64,000 nt of DNA, taken from FEN-1219 sp964503125 (GTDB taxonomy: Bacteria; Pseudomonadota; Gammaproteobacteria; Steroidobacterales; Rariloculaceae). Position numbers and translations under genes: made by a program. Positions 45,133 to 53,204 of the stretch are shown here, piece by piece. The notes beneath the pieces are model-generated. The model was given only the letters and a program-made list of their open reading frames with translations. It did no database searches and was not told the origin of the DNA. The first letter of the stretch is position 1, and every line of letters begins with the position of its first letter. The stretch spans positions 19,947 to 83,946 of the forward strand of contig CAZCZE010000008.1 of assembly GCA_964503125.1 (NCBI GenBank). The letters are read 5' to 3'.

Positions 45133-45705
45133 TCAGCGCGGCGCGGTGTCGTCGTCGATGCGGAACGGGCGCGGGATGACCGCGACGTCCGCGAGCTCGA
45201 TTTCCGGCGTGAAGACTCCGAGCTCGTTGGCGGGCGGCTCGGCCGCCGCCACCTCGATGTTGTGCCGGCCGAGCGGCTCGGCCTCGGCATAGATCTCTAG
45301 CTCGGCCATGGAGGGCATGACCCGCCCGACGGGCGTGCCGAACGCCGGGGCGCTGCTCGTCGAGGCCGCATCGCTCGAGTCCGGCGGGCCTTGATGGTCG
45401 CGCAACGCGGCCAGCTTGCGGTCGGACTCGCGCTCGAAGCCCGCCGCACGCGCGCGCTCGGCCTCGATCGCGACCGTGGCGGACGCGCGACGCGCGTTGG
45501 CACACTCGACGTCGTCGAGCGTCTCGTCACGATTACGATTGCAACGGGTCAGAACGCCATCCCTGGCGAGGCCGTCTTCCGTGAAATCGAAAACGCTGCG
45601 CGGCTCGGGTTGCGGCGCACAGGCTGCAACGGTGACGGCGAAAAGCAGCGTCGCCACCGCCTTCGGCCACACCCTCGACACGCATCGTTCTTTGAGCGAA
45701 GACAT
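45133..45705 (-). CDS. EexN-like lipoprotein
   Basis: A 190-residue predicted lipoprotein with a signal sequence and lipobox ending VAAC29. After the lipidated cysteine, DDVECANARRASATVAIEAE recalls the EexN family of entry-exclusion lipoproteins, where a short segment with a D-x-x-C-x-N-A-R motif is conserved. The C-terminal 90 residues are low-complexity and acidic and I do not recognise them. EexN proteins block conjugative entry, but chromosomal homologues without conjugation genes are common and may do something else. The gene follows the 1316-residue protein by 115 bases on the same strand. Confidence 0.55.
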   Translation of the reverse strand: MSSLKERCVSRVWPKAVATLLFAVTVAACAPQPEPRSVFDFTEDGLARDGVLTRCNRNRDETLDDVECANARRASATVAIEAERARAAGFERESDRKLAALRDHQGPPDSSDAASTSSAPAFGTPVGRVMPSMAELEIYAEAEPLGRHNIEVAAAEPPANELGVFTPEIELADVAVIPRPFRIDDDTAPR

Positions 45706-45820
45706 TCGAACCCGACCCGCTTACGTAAAGCGGTGCGTACCATATCGCAGTGTGGGCGGAGGGCCCGCCGCTCAGTTCACAGATTCGGCGAAAATTGCCT
45801 GCCGAGCCGACAGACGGGCG

Positions 45821-48800
45821 TTATGGATCAAATAGCGCCGGTTCGCCGGCGGCGTCGAGCGTAAGACCCAGCGCCGCGGACCAGTCGCGCGCCACGAGCG
45901 CCGCGCCATCGGGCGGCGCCGCATCATAAGCGGCGGCGAGATCGAAGTTCGTCACCGCGAGCGCGCCGCTCAAGTCGAAACCGGCTAAGCGCACGATGGA
46001 TTCCGACGTGGCCAACGCCACGCGTGGCGTCGCGAGCGGCGGTACCAAGCGGCTCGAGGCGGGCTCGAGCGCCGGCGTCGTGGCGTCGAGCGCATGCAGC
46101 CACTCGTTAGTGGCGACGAACAACACTCGGCCGTTGGGGCTGAACTCGAGCCAGCGGATCGGCCCCGGCAATTCGCGCGCGACGGCGCCGGGTGCCGCGT
46201 CGTCGACGCCGACGAGCCGCAGCGTACCGGCCGCGTCGCCGACGGCGAGCTGCGCGCCGTCGGTCGCGAACGCGAGTGCCGTCGCGGGAGCCCCGAGCTG
46301 CGCGGTGCGGCGCCGCGCGCCGCCCGCGAGCGTCACGGCACCGCTCGAGTCCGCGATGGCGAGCACGCCCGTGCCGGGCGCGAAGCGCAAGGCTGCGATG
46401 GCGCCTTCGACCGTGAGCGCCTCGGTCACGCGGCCCGTGGCGACGTCGGCCACGCGCACGACGCGGCCGGCGGCGCTTGCGACTTGGCCGCCATCGGCGC
46501 TGAGCGCGACGGCGTCGATGGCCGCGGCGGCCGGCTGCATGACGATGCCCGTCGGCTCCCCCGTTACGCTGTCCCAGATCCGCACGATGCCGTCGGCGCC
46601 GCCCGTCGCGGCGAGGCCGCGCGTCGTATCGACGACGACGGCGGTGATGGGCCCGCGATGACCGAAGAAGGCCAGCGACGAGCCGGGCTTCGCGAGCGTG
46701 GGCGTAGGCCCGACTTCGAGTTGACCGCTGCGCAACCCGAGCGCCGCGACGTCGGTGAAACGATCGAGCGCGAGCACCGGCGGAACGGCAGCGGCAGTGG
46801 TCCCGACTCCCGTGGACGCCGCGCTCGGCAGCCGCCACCGCCGCAGCACCTCGCCGCTCTGCGTCACGAGCTCCGTGCCGTCAGCGGCGAGCTGCGTCAG
46901 CGCGGCCTCTGCCCCTTGCGGTTGACGCACGCGCGCGATCTCGGCGCCCGTCGCCGTAGCGACGACCGCGACGGCGCCGTCGTCGCGCGTGTAGGCGAGC
47001 CGACCGGCGGCGGCGCTGACGCTCGCGGCAGACCGTGTGCTGCCGAGATAACGCGGCGGTGCGGCGCGGTTTACGAGCGACCACGCCGCGATCGCGCCGG
47101 CAGCGTCGACCGTCACGAGGGCGTTGCCCTCCTGCATGTGCACGACGCGTTGCACGGCCGCGGCATGCGGGAGGCGCATGAGCTCGGCGCCACGCCGCGT
47201 CTCGAGCACGCGCACCACGTTCGCAGGGCCGAGCAGCACGAAATAGCGCGCCCCGGGGCCGAGCTGCCACTCCTGCACGTCGTCGGCGCCATCGCTGCTC
47301 GCCACGAGCGACGCATCGCTGCTGCGCAGCACGCTCACGAGCGGATTAGCGCCGTCGACGCGCTCGGCGATCGCGAAGTACGCGCCGTCGGCCGAAAACA
47401 CGGGCGGCAGCACGAACTCCGTCTGCGTATCGAGCGCTGTAACGAGCGTGCCGTCGGCCGCATTCCAGAGCGACAGCGCGGTGCCCGTGGCGGCCAGCAC
47501 GCGCGAGCCCGTGGCATCGAGCGCCACGTGCCGCGGCGGCGCTGGCAGCGTGAAGTCGTGCTCGAGCCGTCCCGTCGCGAGATTCCACAGCGTCACGGTG
47601 CCGATCGCGCCCGGCGTCGTCGGCGCGACGAGCGCGCGGTCGCCGGAGACGCGCACGGTGACCGCCTCGGCGCGCGTCGGGTCGGGAATCGCGAGACCCT
47701 CGGCAAAATCCTCGCGCGCTTCGTCGGCCGCACCGAACGCGAGCCCCCAGCCGACGAGGAAGCCGGTGTTGCCCTCCGCACGATCGACGATCGTGAGCCG
47801 CCACGAGCCCTCGCGGCCCTCGTCGGCGAGCTGCGCGAGCGCCGAGCCTTGCACGGCTCGAAACAGCAAGCTCTCGACGGCGGTGCCGTCGCCGCGCGGC
47901 ACGCGGACCTCCGCCTCGGCGCCGCTCGGCGCGCGCAGCGTCACGAGCAGCTCGCCGCCGGCGGGATGCTGCACGGCGAGCGACAGCTCGAGCTCGCCCG
48001 CCGTGCCCTCGCCGCTCACCGCGAGCTCGCGCGCGAGCGCTTTGGGCTCGAGCGCCGTGAGCCGCCCGGGCCCCGGGCCGAGCGCGTCGCCGCCGGCCGT
48101 GGCGCCGAAGGGCGCCCGCAGCACGCGCTGCTGGGCGTCGAGCACGAGCAACGCCGACTCCTCGAAGCGCATGTGCCAGTACGCGGGCGCGGCCGCGAGC
48201 CGCAGCGAGCGCTCGAGGTAGCGGTAGTCGCTGCCCACGAGCTCGGCGAGATACGCGGCCGCGTGCGGCTCCGCCGCGGGCAATGCCGCCGCCCGCTGCG
48301 CCATGAGCAAAGCAGCGTCGCGCTGCTCGCGGTGCGCGGCTGCACGCGCGCGGCGCAACCAGAACTCGCCGAGCAATCGATCCGCGGGCACGTCCTGCCC
48401 CGGCAGCTCGCGCAGGCGCGTGTCGACGGCCGCCGCGCCCGCGAGCGTAGCCGCCGCGCGACTGCGCCGGCCGAGAGCCTCGAGCCACAACCGGTCTGCG
48501 CGCTCGGCGAATCCCGGCAGCCCACGCAACCGCCGATAGGCTTCCTCGTCGGCGGCGAGGCTCGCGCCGCCGTCGGTCAGCGTCGCGATGTCGGCGACGG
48601 GCAAGCGCTGCGTGTACCAATAGCCGCCGGCCGCGAGCACGGTGACGAGCAGCGCGGCCGCGATCGCCGCACGCCGGAAGCCGCTCGCCGTCCTGAGCCA
48701 GCGAGCCGCCACGAGCTCCTTGACGACGCGATTGCGCGGCGCCAGGCGCCGGTCCGTCGTTTCGCGCACGGCGCCCGAGAGCCAGAGGCGCTCCCAAACG

Positions 48801-49771
48801 GCGGCATCGGCCGGGCGCGCCACCTTCGCGCCGGCCGCGACGCGCTGGACCACGCGCCGCGCACGCCGCGCCGGCCGCGACGGCTCGCAGAGCCACGCAC
48901 GCACGTGCCGCAGCAACGGATCGCTCGCAGCCGCGGCCGGGCTCAGGAGTTGCTCGGTGACGACGCGCTCGACGTCCTCGAGCCGTCCGCCCTTTCGCGC
49001 GACGCCGCGCGCGACCTTCTGCGTGAGATAGGGTTGACCGCCCGTCCACGCACAGATGCGGTCGAGCAACGCCTGCGCGAGCTCGGGCTCGCCGCCGAAG
49101 GCGGCCGCGAGGCCATAGGCCTCGCCCGCGGAGAAATCGGCGGGCTCGACGATCTCGGCCGCGGCCAGCGTCGCGTCGCGCTCGTCGCCGGCCGACCGCC
49201 GCGGCGCCAGGCAGCCCGCGAGCACGAAGCCGAGCCGAGCGAAATCCGGCTCGCGGCCGCGGCGCGCGTAGCATTCCGCGACGGCCGCGAGAAAATCGCG
49301 CTCGAAGGGCGACGCGAGTGCCGCCTCGAAATCGTCGACGAGCACGACGACCGGCGCCGTGGTGTTGGTGAGCACCACCTGCCAAAAAAAATCGACGAGG
49401 GGATCGCCGGTGGCCTGCGCGTCGCGCGTGCTCCACCACGAGTCGACGGCGGCGGCGCCCAGCTTGAGCTCGGCCGCGACGCGCTCGGCGAGGACGCGCG
49501 CTGCCCGCTCGGGCGCCGCGCCGGCCTGCTCTACGAGCTGGCGCCAATCGACCATGGCCACGAGCGCACCGGACCGGCGCGCCGCGTGCGCGGCGTGCAG
49601 CAGCAAGCTCGTCTTGCCCGTCGCCCGCGGCCCGACCACCCAGCACAACCGCCTGGCCGCGACCGCATCCGCGAGCAGCCGATCCGCTACGCGCTCGACG
49701 TAGCAAGGACGCTCCGGTTGCACCGGACCTCCCGCCACGAAAAACTCAGTAGGCTGAGTCACACTTGGCAT
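45821..49771 (-). CDS. AAA-like ATPase fused through a TM helix to a P-domain and WD40-like propeller
   Basis: A 1316-residue multidomain protein. Residues 20-290 form an AAA-type NTPase with Walker A GPRATGKTS (47-55), Walker B VVVLVDDFE (141-149) and GGQPYLTQKVA near 244. One membrane helix lies at about 367-386. A helical, possibly TPR-like stretch follows (about 400-530). Residues 580-682 resemble a proprotein-convertase P-domain (LELSLAVQHPAGGELLVTLR, GSWRLTIVDRAEGNTGFLVG). From about 700 to the end there are WD40-like blades such as GADGIVRIWDSVTGEPTG. The ATPase would be cytoplasmic and the rest periplasmic, or both cytoplasmic if the helix is re-entrant. This is a signalling-like architecture whose function I do not know. 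Confidence 0.85.
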   Translation of the reverse strand: MPSVTQPTEFFVAGGPVQPERPCYVERVADRLLADAVAARRLCWVVGPRATGKTSLLLHAAHAARRSGALVAMVDWRQLVEQAGAAPERAARVLAERVAAELKLGAAAVDSWWSTRDAQATGDPLVDFFWQVVLTNTTAPVVVLVDDFEAALASPFERDFLAAVAECYARRGREPDFARLGFVLAGCLAPRRSAGDERDATLAAAEIVEPADFSAGEAYGLAAAFGGEPELAQALLDRICAWTGGQPYLTQKVARGVARKGGRLEDVERVVTEQLLSPAAAASDPLLRHVRAWLCEPSRPARRARRVVQRVAAGAKVARPADAAVWERLWLSGAVRETTDRRLAPRNRVVKELVAARWLRTASGFRRAAIAAALLVTVLAAGGYWYTQRLPVADIATLTDGGASLAADEEAYRRLRGLPGFAERADRLWLEALGRRSRAAATLAGAAAVDTRLRELPGQDVPADRLLGEFWLRRARAAAHREQRDAALLMAQRAAALPAAEPHAAAYLAELVGSDYRYLERSLRLAAAPAYWHMRFEESALLVLDAQQRVLRAPFGATAGGDALGPGPGRLTALEPKALARELAVSGEGTAGELELSLAVQHPAGGELLVTLRAPSGAEAEVRVPRGDGTAVESLLFRAVQGSALAQLADEGREGSWRLTIVDRAEGNTGFLVGWGLAFGAADEAREDFAEGLAIPDPTRAEAVTVRVSGDRALVAPTTPGAIGTVTLWNLATGRLEHDFTLPAPPRHVALDATGSRVLAATGTALSLWNAADGTLVTALDTQTEFVLPPVFSADGAYFAIAERVDGANPLVSVLRSSDASLVASSDGADDVQEWQLGPGARYFVLLGPANVVRVLETRRGAELMRLPHAAAVQRVVHMQEGNALVTVDAAGAIAAWSLVNRAAPPRYLGSTRSAASVSAAAGRLAYTRDDGAVAVVATATGAEIARVRQPQGAEAALTQLAADGTELVTQSGEVLRRWRLPSAASTGVGTTAAAVPPVLALDRFTDVAALGLRSGQLEVGPTPTLAKPGSSLAFFGHRGPITAVVVDTTRGLAATGGADGIVRIWDSVTGEPTGIVMQPAAAAIDAVALSADGGQVASAAGRVVRVADVATGRVTEALTVEGAIAALRFAPGTGVLAIADSSGAVTLAGGARRRTAQLGAPATALAFATDGAQLAVGDAAGTLRLVGVDDAAPGAVARELPGPIRWLEFSPNGRVLFVATNEWLHALDATTPALEPASSRLVPPLATPRVALATSESIVRLAGFDLSGALAVTNFDLAAAYDAAPPDGAALVARDWSAALGLTLDAAGEPALFDP

Positions 49772-49812
49772 GCCGATTCGATTGTAGCAGCGCAGCGCAT
49801 GGCAACTGACGC

Positions 49813-50457
49813 ATGACGACGCATACCTTGAAGCGCGACGCCTTGGGCACGACGCAGCTCGTGCAGCATGGCGACACGGCTCTCGTCGAGCGCGATACGC
49901 GTAGCGCGCACTTCTTGCTGCGCTGGCTCGCGCGGCGGCTCGCTGCCCGCGAGGCGGCCGCGCTCAGCGCGCTCGCGAACGTCGCGGACGTGCCGAAGTT
50001 GCTCGGCTTCGACGGCGCCGTCGTGCGCCGCAGCTACCTGCCTGGAGCCGCACTCCATCGCGCGCCGCCGCCTTCGCGTGCGTATTTCGCGAGCGCGCTG
50101 CGCGTGCTGCGCGTCGTCCACCGCGCCGGCGTCGCGCACAACGACCTCGCGAAGGAGGCGAACTGGCTCGTCGCACCGGGCGATGCCGCCGGCATCGTCG
50201 ACTTTCAGCTCGCCTCGTGCTCGCCGACGCGCGGCGCGCGCTTCCGGCGCCGCGCTTACGAGGACTTACGCCATCTGCTCAAGCACAAGCGCACCTATCA
50301 GCCACAATGGCTCACGCCGCGGCAGCTCCGCCTCTTGGCGCAGCCGGCGCCCGCGACGAAGATCTGGCGAGCGCTCGCGAAGCCCTTGTATCGCATCGTC
50401 ACGCGCGGGTTGCTGCGTTGGCCCGAGCGCCGCGGCGCGAACGAGCGTGGGAGTTAG
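49813..50457 (+). CDS. Small protein-kinase-like (RIO/LPS-kinase type) protein
   Basis: A 214-residue, single-domain kinase-like protein. The catalytic loop is HNDLAKEANW (residues 109-118, the His-Asn-Asp form) and the metal site is DFQLA (130-134), replacing DFG. The N-terminal nucleotide lobe is short, with no clear glycine loop. RIO kinases and lipopolysaccharide core kinases such as KdkA/WaaP share this minimal pattern. It could phosphorylate sugars or proteins. It is divergent from the 1316-residue protein with only 41 bases between the starts, so the two are likely co-regulated. A structured repeat starts 51 bases after its stop. Confidence 0.8.
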   Translation: MTTHTLKRDALGTTQLVQHGDTALVERDTRSAHFLLRWLARRLAAREAAALSALANVADVPKLLGFDGAVVRRSYLPGAALHRAPPPSRAYFASALRVLRVVHRAGVAHNDLAKEANWLVAPGDAAGIVDFQLASCSPTRGARFRRRAYEDLRHLLKHKRTYQPQWLTPRQLRLLAQPAPATKIWRALAKPLYRIVTRGLLRWPERRGANERGS

Positions 50458-50507
50458 TGCGCGTCGCGAGCCGCCGGTTAGAATGGCGGCTTGTTTGCGT
50501 CGCGTGG

Positions 50508-50678
50508 GGCGGCGTCCGCACCTCGAAGGCCCCTCGCGAGACACGCCGGAAGTGCGTCCCTGCGGCTCGTCTGCGCACGTCGCCGCCATGGATGGCGGCG
50601 TGCAGCAATAGCAGGAGCGTATTGCTGCCCCTGTGCGCAGACGGTCTCGCGAGGGGCCTTCGAGGTGCGGACGCCGCC
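50508..50678 (+). repeat. Structured dispersed element, family A copy 2 (expanded)
   Basis: Outer arms at 50508-50542 and 50644-50678 are perfectly complementary over 35 bases (ending GCGAGAC/GTCTCGC). A 26-nt linker (50543-50568) contains the core CGCCG-N8-TCCCTG. The inner stem is GTCTGCGCAC (50569-50578) with GTGCGCAGAC (50633-50642). The apical loop, GTCCCT in copy 1, is split by 48 bases (50581-50628) forming two hairpins: CGCCGCCAT/ATGGCGGCG at 50581-50600 and GCAGCAATA/TATTGCTGC at 50602-50628. The element lies between the mini-kinase stop and the gene at 50700. Confidence 0.88.
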
Positions 50679-50699
50679 TTCAGCGAATGCGCTGCCGCT

Positions 50700-50948
50700 A
50701 TGGATATCTGCCACACCCACAACCTCGTCAAGCCGCTCGACGGGCCGAAGCCTTACGGCGTCCGTGTCGCTATTCGGCCCACCGACACGTTCGCGCGCCT
50801 GCTCGGCAAGGACTGGCAAGGGCATCACTGGTTCGCCACGCGCGAGGAGCGCGACCGCGCGCTCGCCGAGATGGCCAGCGAGCACGTCTACTCGCGCATC
50901 GGCGACAAGCCGACGTTGCTCTTCGAGCCCGTCGAACAGCAGGCCTGA
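50700..50948 (+). CDS. Small conserved hypothetical protein
   Basis: An 82-residue protein starting MDICHTHNLVKPLDGPKPYG and ending RIGDKPTLLFEPVEQQA. Segments FARLLGKDWQGHHWF and REERDRALAEMASEHVYSR look conserved and I recall close relatives in other gammaproteobacteria, but no function or domain name is known to me. The ATG at 50700 lies 21 bases past the right arm of the structured element. A preceding 5' extension of the frame runs through that repeat and is not coding. There is no strong ribosome-binding site. Confidence 0.7.
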   Translation: MDICHTHNLVKPLDGPKPYGVRVAIRPTDTFARLLGKDWQGHHWFATREERDRALAEMASEHVYSRIGDKPTLLFEPVEQQA

Positions 50949-51076
50949 CGCCCGGGGTTAGGCCCGCCTTCAGTCATCTTCGCGGTTCTCGACCCTTCTT
51001 CATGCACGCGCTGTAATCGCAGCGGCGCTCGTTCGTTATTACTCCGTGTAAGCAACCTCAAAACGGAGTTTCCGTC

Positions 51077-51307
51077 ATGAACATCAGGTCCATCGCTCTC
51101 GCAGTCGTCGCCGTTCTAGCGACGTCGGCCGCATTCGCCGAAGCGGCCGCGCTCAAAGCCGCAGAGCCGCAGCCGGCTCCTCGCGAGCAGACGTTGGTCG
51201 AGGAGATCGCGGCCGGTATGCGCGAGATCGTGCGCGCCGTGACGCCCGAGATCTCGCTGCCCGCGGTCGAAGTGAAGCTGCCGACGCTCGACGCGCGCCG
51301 GAACTAG
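51077..51307 (+). CDS. Small exported protein
   Basis: A 76-residue protein with a clear signal peptide (MNIRSIALAVVAVLATSAAF, cleavage near AEA) and a mature part of about 54 residues. The start is supported by GGAGTTTCC upstream at 51064. The mature part is amphipathic and Glu/Pro-rich (REQTLVEEIAAGMREIVRAV, then SLPAVEVKLPTLDARRN) and I do not recognise it. It converges with glpD, and the two stop codons share the palindrome CTAG at 51304-51307. Confidence 0.72.
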   Translation: MNIRSIALAVVAVLATSAAFAEAAALKAAEPQPAPREQTLVEEIAAGMREIVRAVTPEISLPAVEVKLPTLDARRN

Positions 51308-52863
51308 CCGGTAGCGCCGTGCCGCGCCGCGAGCTCGCGATACGCCGCGAGCTCGTGAGCGGCGCGCGCGGCGTCCCAGATCCCGAGCCGCACCAAGGCG
51401 TCGGCGACCGCCGGCGCCGCGCCGAGCCCGAAATCGCCATCGAGCCCCACCATGCAGCGCCGCTGGAGCAGATCGGCGAGCGTCGCGGCCCACTCGCGCT
51501 CGACGGCGTGCACGAGCTCGGCCGTCACCACACCGCCTACCGCGCCGCGCAGGTCGCGTTGCGCGGCCAGCGCCGCGATGTCGGCCGCGAGCTTGCCGTA
51601 GACCTGCCAGAGCCGCCGCGCTTGCGCCGGGCCGAAGCGGGCGCTCAAGCCCGCGAGCAAGGCGTCGCGCGCGTCGGCGGGCAGCGCGCCCGGCAACGGC
51701 CGGTCGCGGGTGAGCGATGGCCGCGACGGCCGCGGCAGCTCGCGGCGCAGCTTGTGCAGGACGTCCTCGGCGAGCGCGCGGTGCGTCGTGAGCTTGCCAC
51801 CCACGATCGAGTAGAGTCCGCGCGCCGCGCGATGCCGGCGGACGCGGTGCCGGCGCGTGATCGCGCCGGCCGTCCCGCGCGGCTGATACGGCAGCGGCCG
51901 CACCCCCGTGTGCGTATACAGCACGCGCTGCGCGAGGCCCGCCGCTCCCGGGAACACGCGCTCGGTCTCCGCGACGAGATAGGCGCGCTCGCGCGCGTCG
52001 ATCGTCGCCGCACCCGGGTCGCCCTCGTAGCGTTCGTCAGTGGTGCCGATGAGCAGCTGCTCGTTCCACGGCAAGATGAAGAACGGCCGGCCGTCGGCGC
52101 CGGCCTCGACGTAGACGCCCGTCGTCGGCGCGCCCGGGAATCGCGGCACGACGATGTGGCTGCCCTTCGTGCCGCCGAGCAACCGCGTGTGCTGAATCGG
52201 CCCGAGCACCTCGTCGACCCAGGGCCCCGCAGCGTTGACGATGAGCGGCGCGCGCGCCCCGCCGCTGCCGCCGGCCGCTTGCCAGTCGACGCCCGTCGCG
52301 CGCCCAGCCGCGACGCGAATCCGCGTGACGCGCGTGTACGTCCGAAGCTCGGCGCCGTGCGCGACGGCGTCGCGCACGTTCTCGACGACGAGCCGCTCCG
52401 GATAGCGCACCTGCGCGTCGTAGTAGCTCGCCCCGCCGACGAGCCCGTCGCGATTCAGCCCCGGCAAGCGCGCAAGCAACTCGTCGCGCCCGAACAGCCG
52501 GCGCTTCGGCAGCGACTTCCCAGCCGACAGCAAATCGTACAGAGCGAGCCCGACGCCGATCTGCCACCTCCCGCGCCGCGCTCCGCGATAGACCGGAATA
52601 CAGAGCTCGAGCGGCTCGACGAGATGCGGCGCGAGCGTCAGAAGCCGCTCGCGCTCATGCAACGACTCGTAGACGAGCCCGAGCTCGGCAAACTCGAGAT
52701 ACCGCAACCCGCCGTGAATGAGCCGCGACGACGCGCTGCTCGTGCCGCAGCCGATGTCGCCGCGCTCCACGATCAGCGTCTTGATCCCGGCGAGCGCCGC
52801 CTCTCGCGCGATCGCCGCGCCGTTGATCCCCGCCCCAATCACGATGAGCTCGTACTCGTCCAT
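51304..52863 (-). CDS. glpD: Aerobic glycerol-3-phosphate dehydrogenase
   Basis: A 519-residue FAD enzyme that oxidises glycerol-3-phosphate to DHAP at the inner membrane. The FAD motif GAGINGAAIAREAA is at the N terminus and the family motifs GTSSASSRLIHGGLRYLE, HTGVRPLPYQPRG and YSIVGGKLTTHRALAEDVL follow, with the C-terminal helical domain. The ATG at 52863 gives MDEYELIVIGAG; the frame upstream runs through a structured repeat. No glpK or glpF is nearby. Its stop shares CTAG with the convergent small exported protein gene. Confidence 0.94.
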   Translation of the reverse strand: MDEYELIVIGAGINGAAIAREAALAGIKTLIVERGDIGCGTSSASSRLIHGGLRYLEFAELGLVYESLHERERLLTLAPHLVEPLELCIPVYRGARRGRWQIGVGLALYDLLSAGKSLPKRRLFGRDELLARLPGLNRDGLVGGASYYDAQVRYPERLVVENVRDAVAHGAELRTYTRVTRIRVAAGRATGVDWQAAGGSGGARAPLIVNAAGPWVDEVLGPIQHTRLLGGTKGSHIVVPRFPGAPTTGVYVEAGADGRPFFILPWNEQLLIGTTDERYEGDPGAATIDARERAYLVAETERVFPGAAGLAQRVLYTHTGVRPLPYQPRGTAGAITRRHRVRRHRAARGLYSIVGGKLTTHRALAEDVLHKLRRELPRPSRPSLTRDRPLPGALPADARDALLAGLSARFGPAQARRLWQVYGKLAADIAALAAQRDLRGAVGGVVTAELVHAVEREWAATLADLLQRRCMVGLDGDFGLGAAPAVADALVRLGIWDAARAAHELAAYRELAARHGATG

Positions 52864-52903
52864 AGTCACGCGATCTGCGGGCTCGCGTTTTGCAGCATCG
52901 CAG

Positions 52904-53018
52904 TGGCGCCGGCGCGAGAGAGCCCTCGCGAGACACGCCGGAAGTCCGTCCCTGGGGCTCGTCTGCGCACATCCCTGTGCGCAGACGGTCTCGCGAGCGC
53001 CCTCTCGCACCGGCGCCA
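52904..53018 (+). repeat. Structured dispersed element, family A copy 3
   Basis: Lies 41 bases upstream of the glpD start, antisense to glpD. Outer arms at 52904-52934 and 52988-53018 pair over 31 positions with three mismatches. A 26-nt linker (52935-52960) reads CGCCGGAAGTCCGTCCCTGG in part. The inner stem GTCTGCGCAC (52961-52970) pairs with GTGCGCAGAC (52977-52986) around the loop ATCCCT. Together with 53062-53182 it fills most of the 341-base gap between glpD and proA, where I see no gene. Confidence 0.85.
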
Positions 53019-53061
53019 CATTTGGGGTTCGGTGGGCGAGCCCGCGCTACTACGACCGGAT

Positions 53062-53182
53062 CGAGTGACGGTGGTGTGAGAGGGCTCTTTCGGCAGCGTC
53101 GGCGACAGGACGTCGCCGACGCAGCCTACAGGGATGTATTCACGGCGGTGCCGAAAGAGCCCTCTCACGCCGCCGTCACTCG
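53062..53182 (-). repeat. Structured dispersed element, family B
   Basis: Begins 23 bases after the proA stop, in sense with proA. Outer arms 53062-53095 and 53149-53182 pair over 34 positions with two G-T pairs. The inner stem GCGTCGGCGAC (53096-53106) pairs with GTCGCCGACGC (53112-53122), loop AGGAC (GTCCT on the minus strand). The 26-nt linker (53123-53148) reads CGCCGTGAATACATCCCTG on the minus strand and shares CGCCG-N8-TCCCTG with family A. It has no uridine run, so it is not a standard terminator. Confidence 0.85.
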
Positions 53183-53204
53183 CGCGATGAGGGCAATCGC
53201 GGGC

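Noticed and set aside
49744..49759. ACTCAG-TAGG-CTGAGT palindrome near the start of the giant gene as an operator
   Set aside because: It lies within codons 5-10 of the gene and is explained by ordinary coding sequence; no second copy seen.
46094..49816. A 1240-codon open frame antisense to the giant AAA/WD40 gene
   Set aside because: It has the Arg/Ala/Gly-rich composition of mirror frames in GC-rich DNA and no recognisable domain, while the minus-strand frame has clear motifs.
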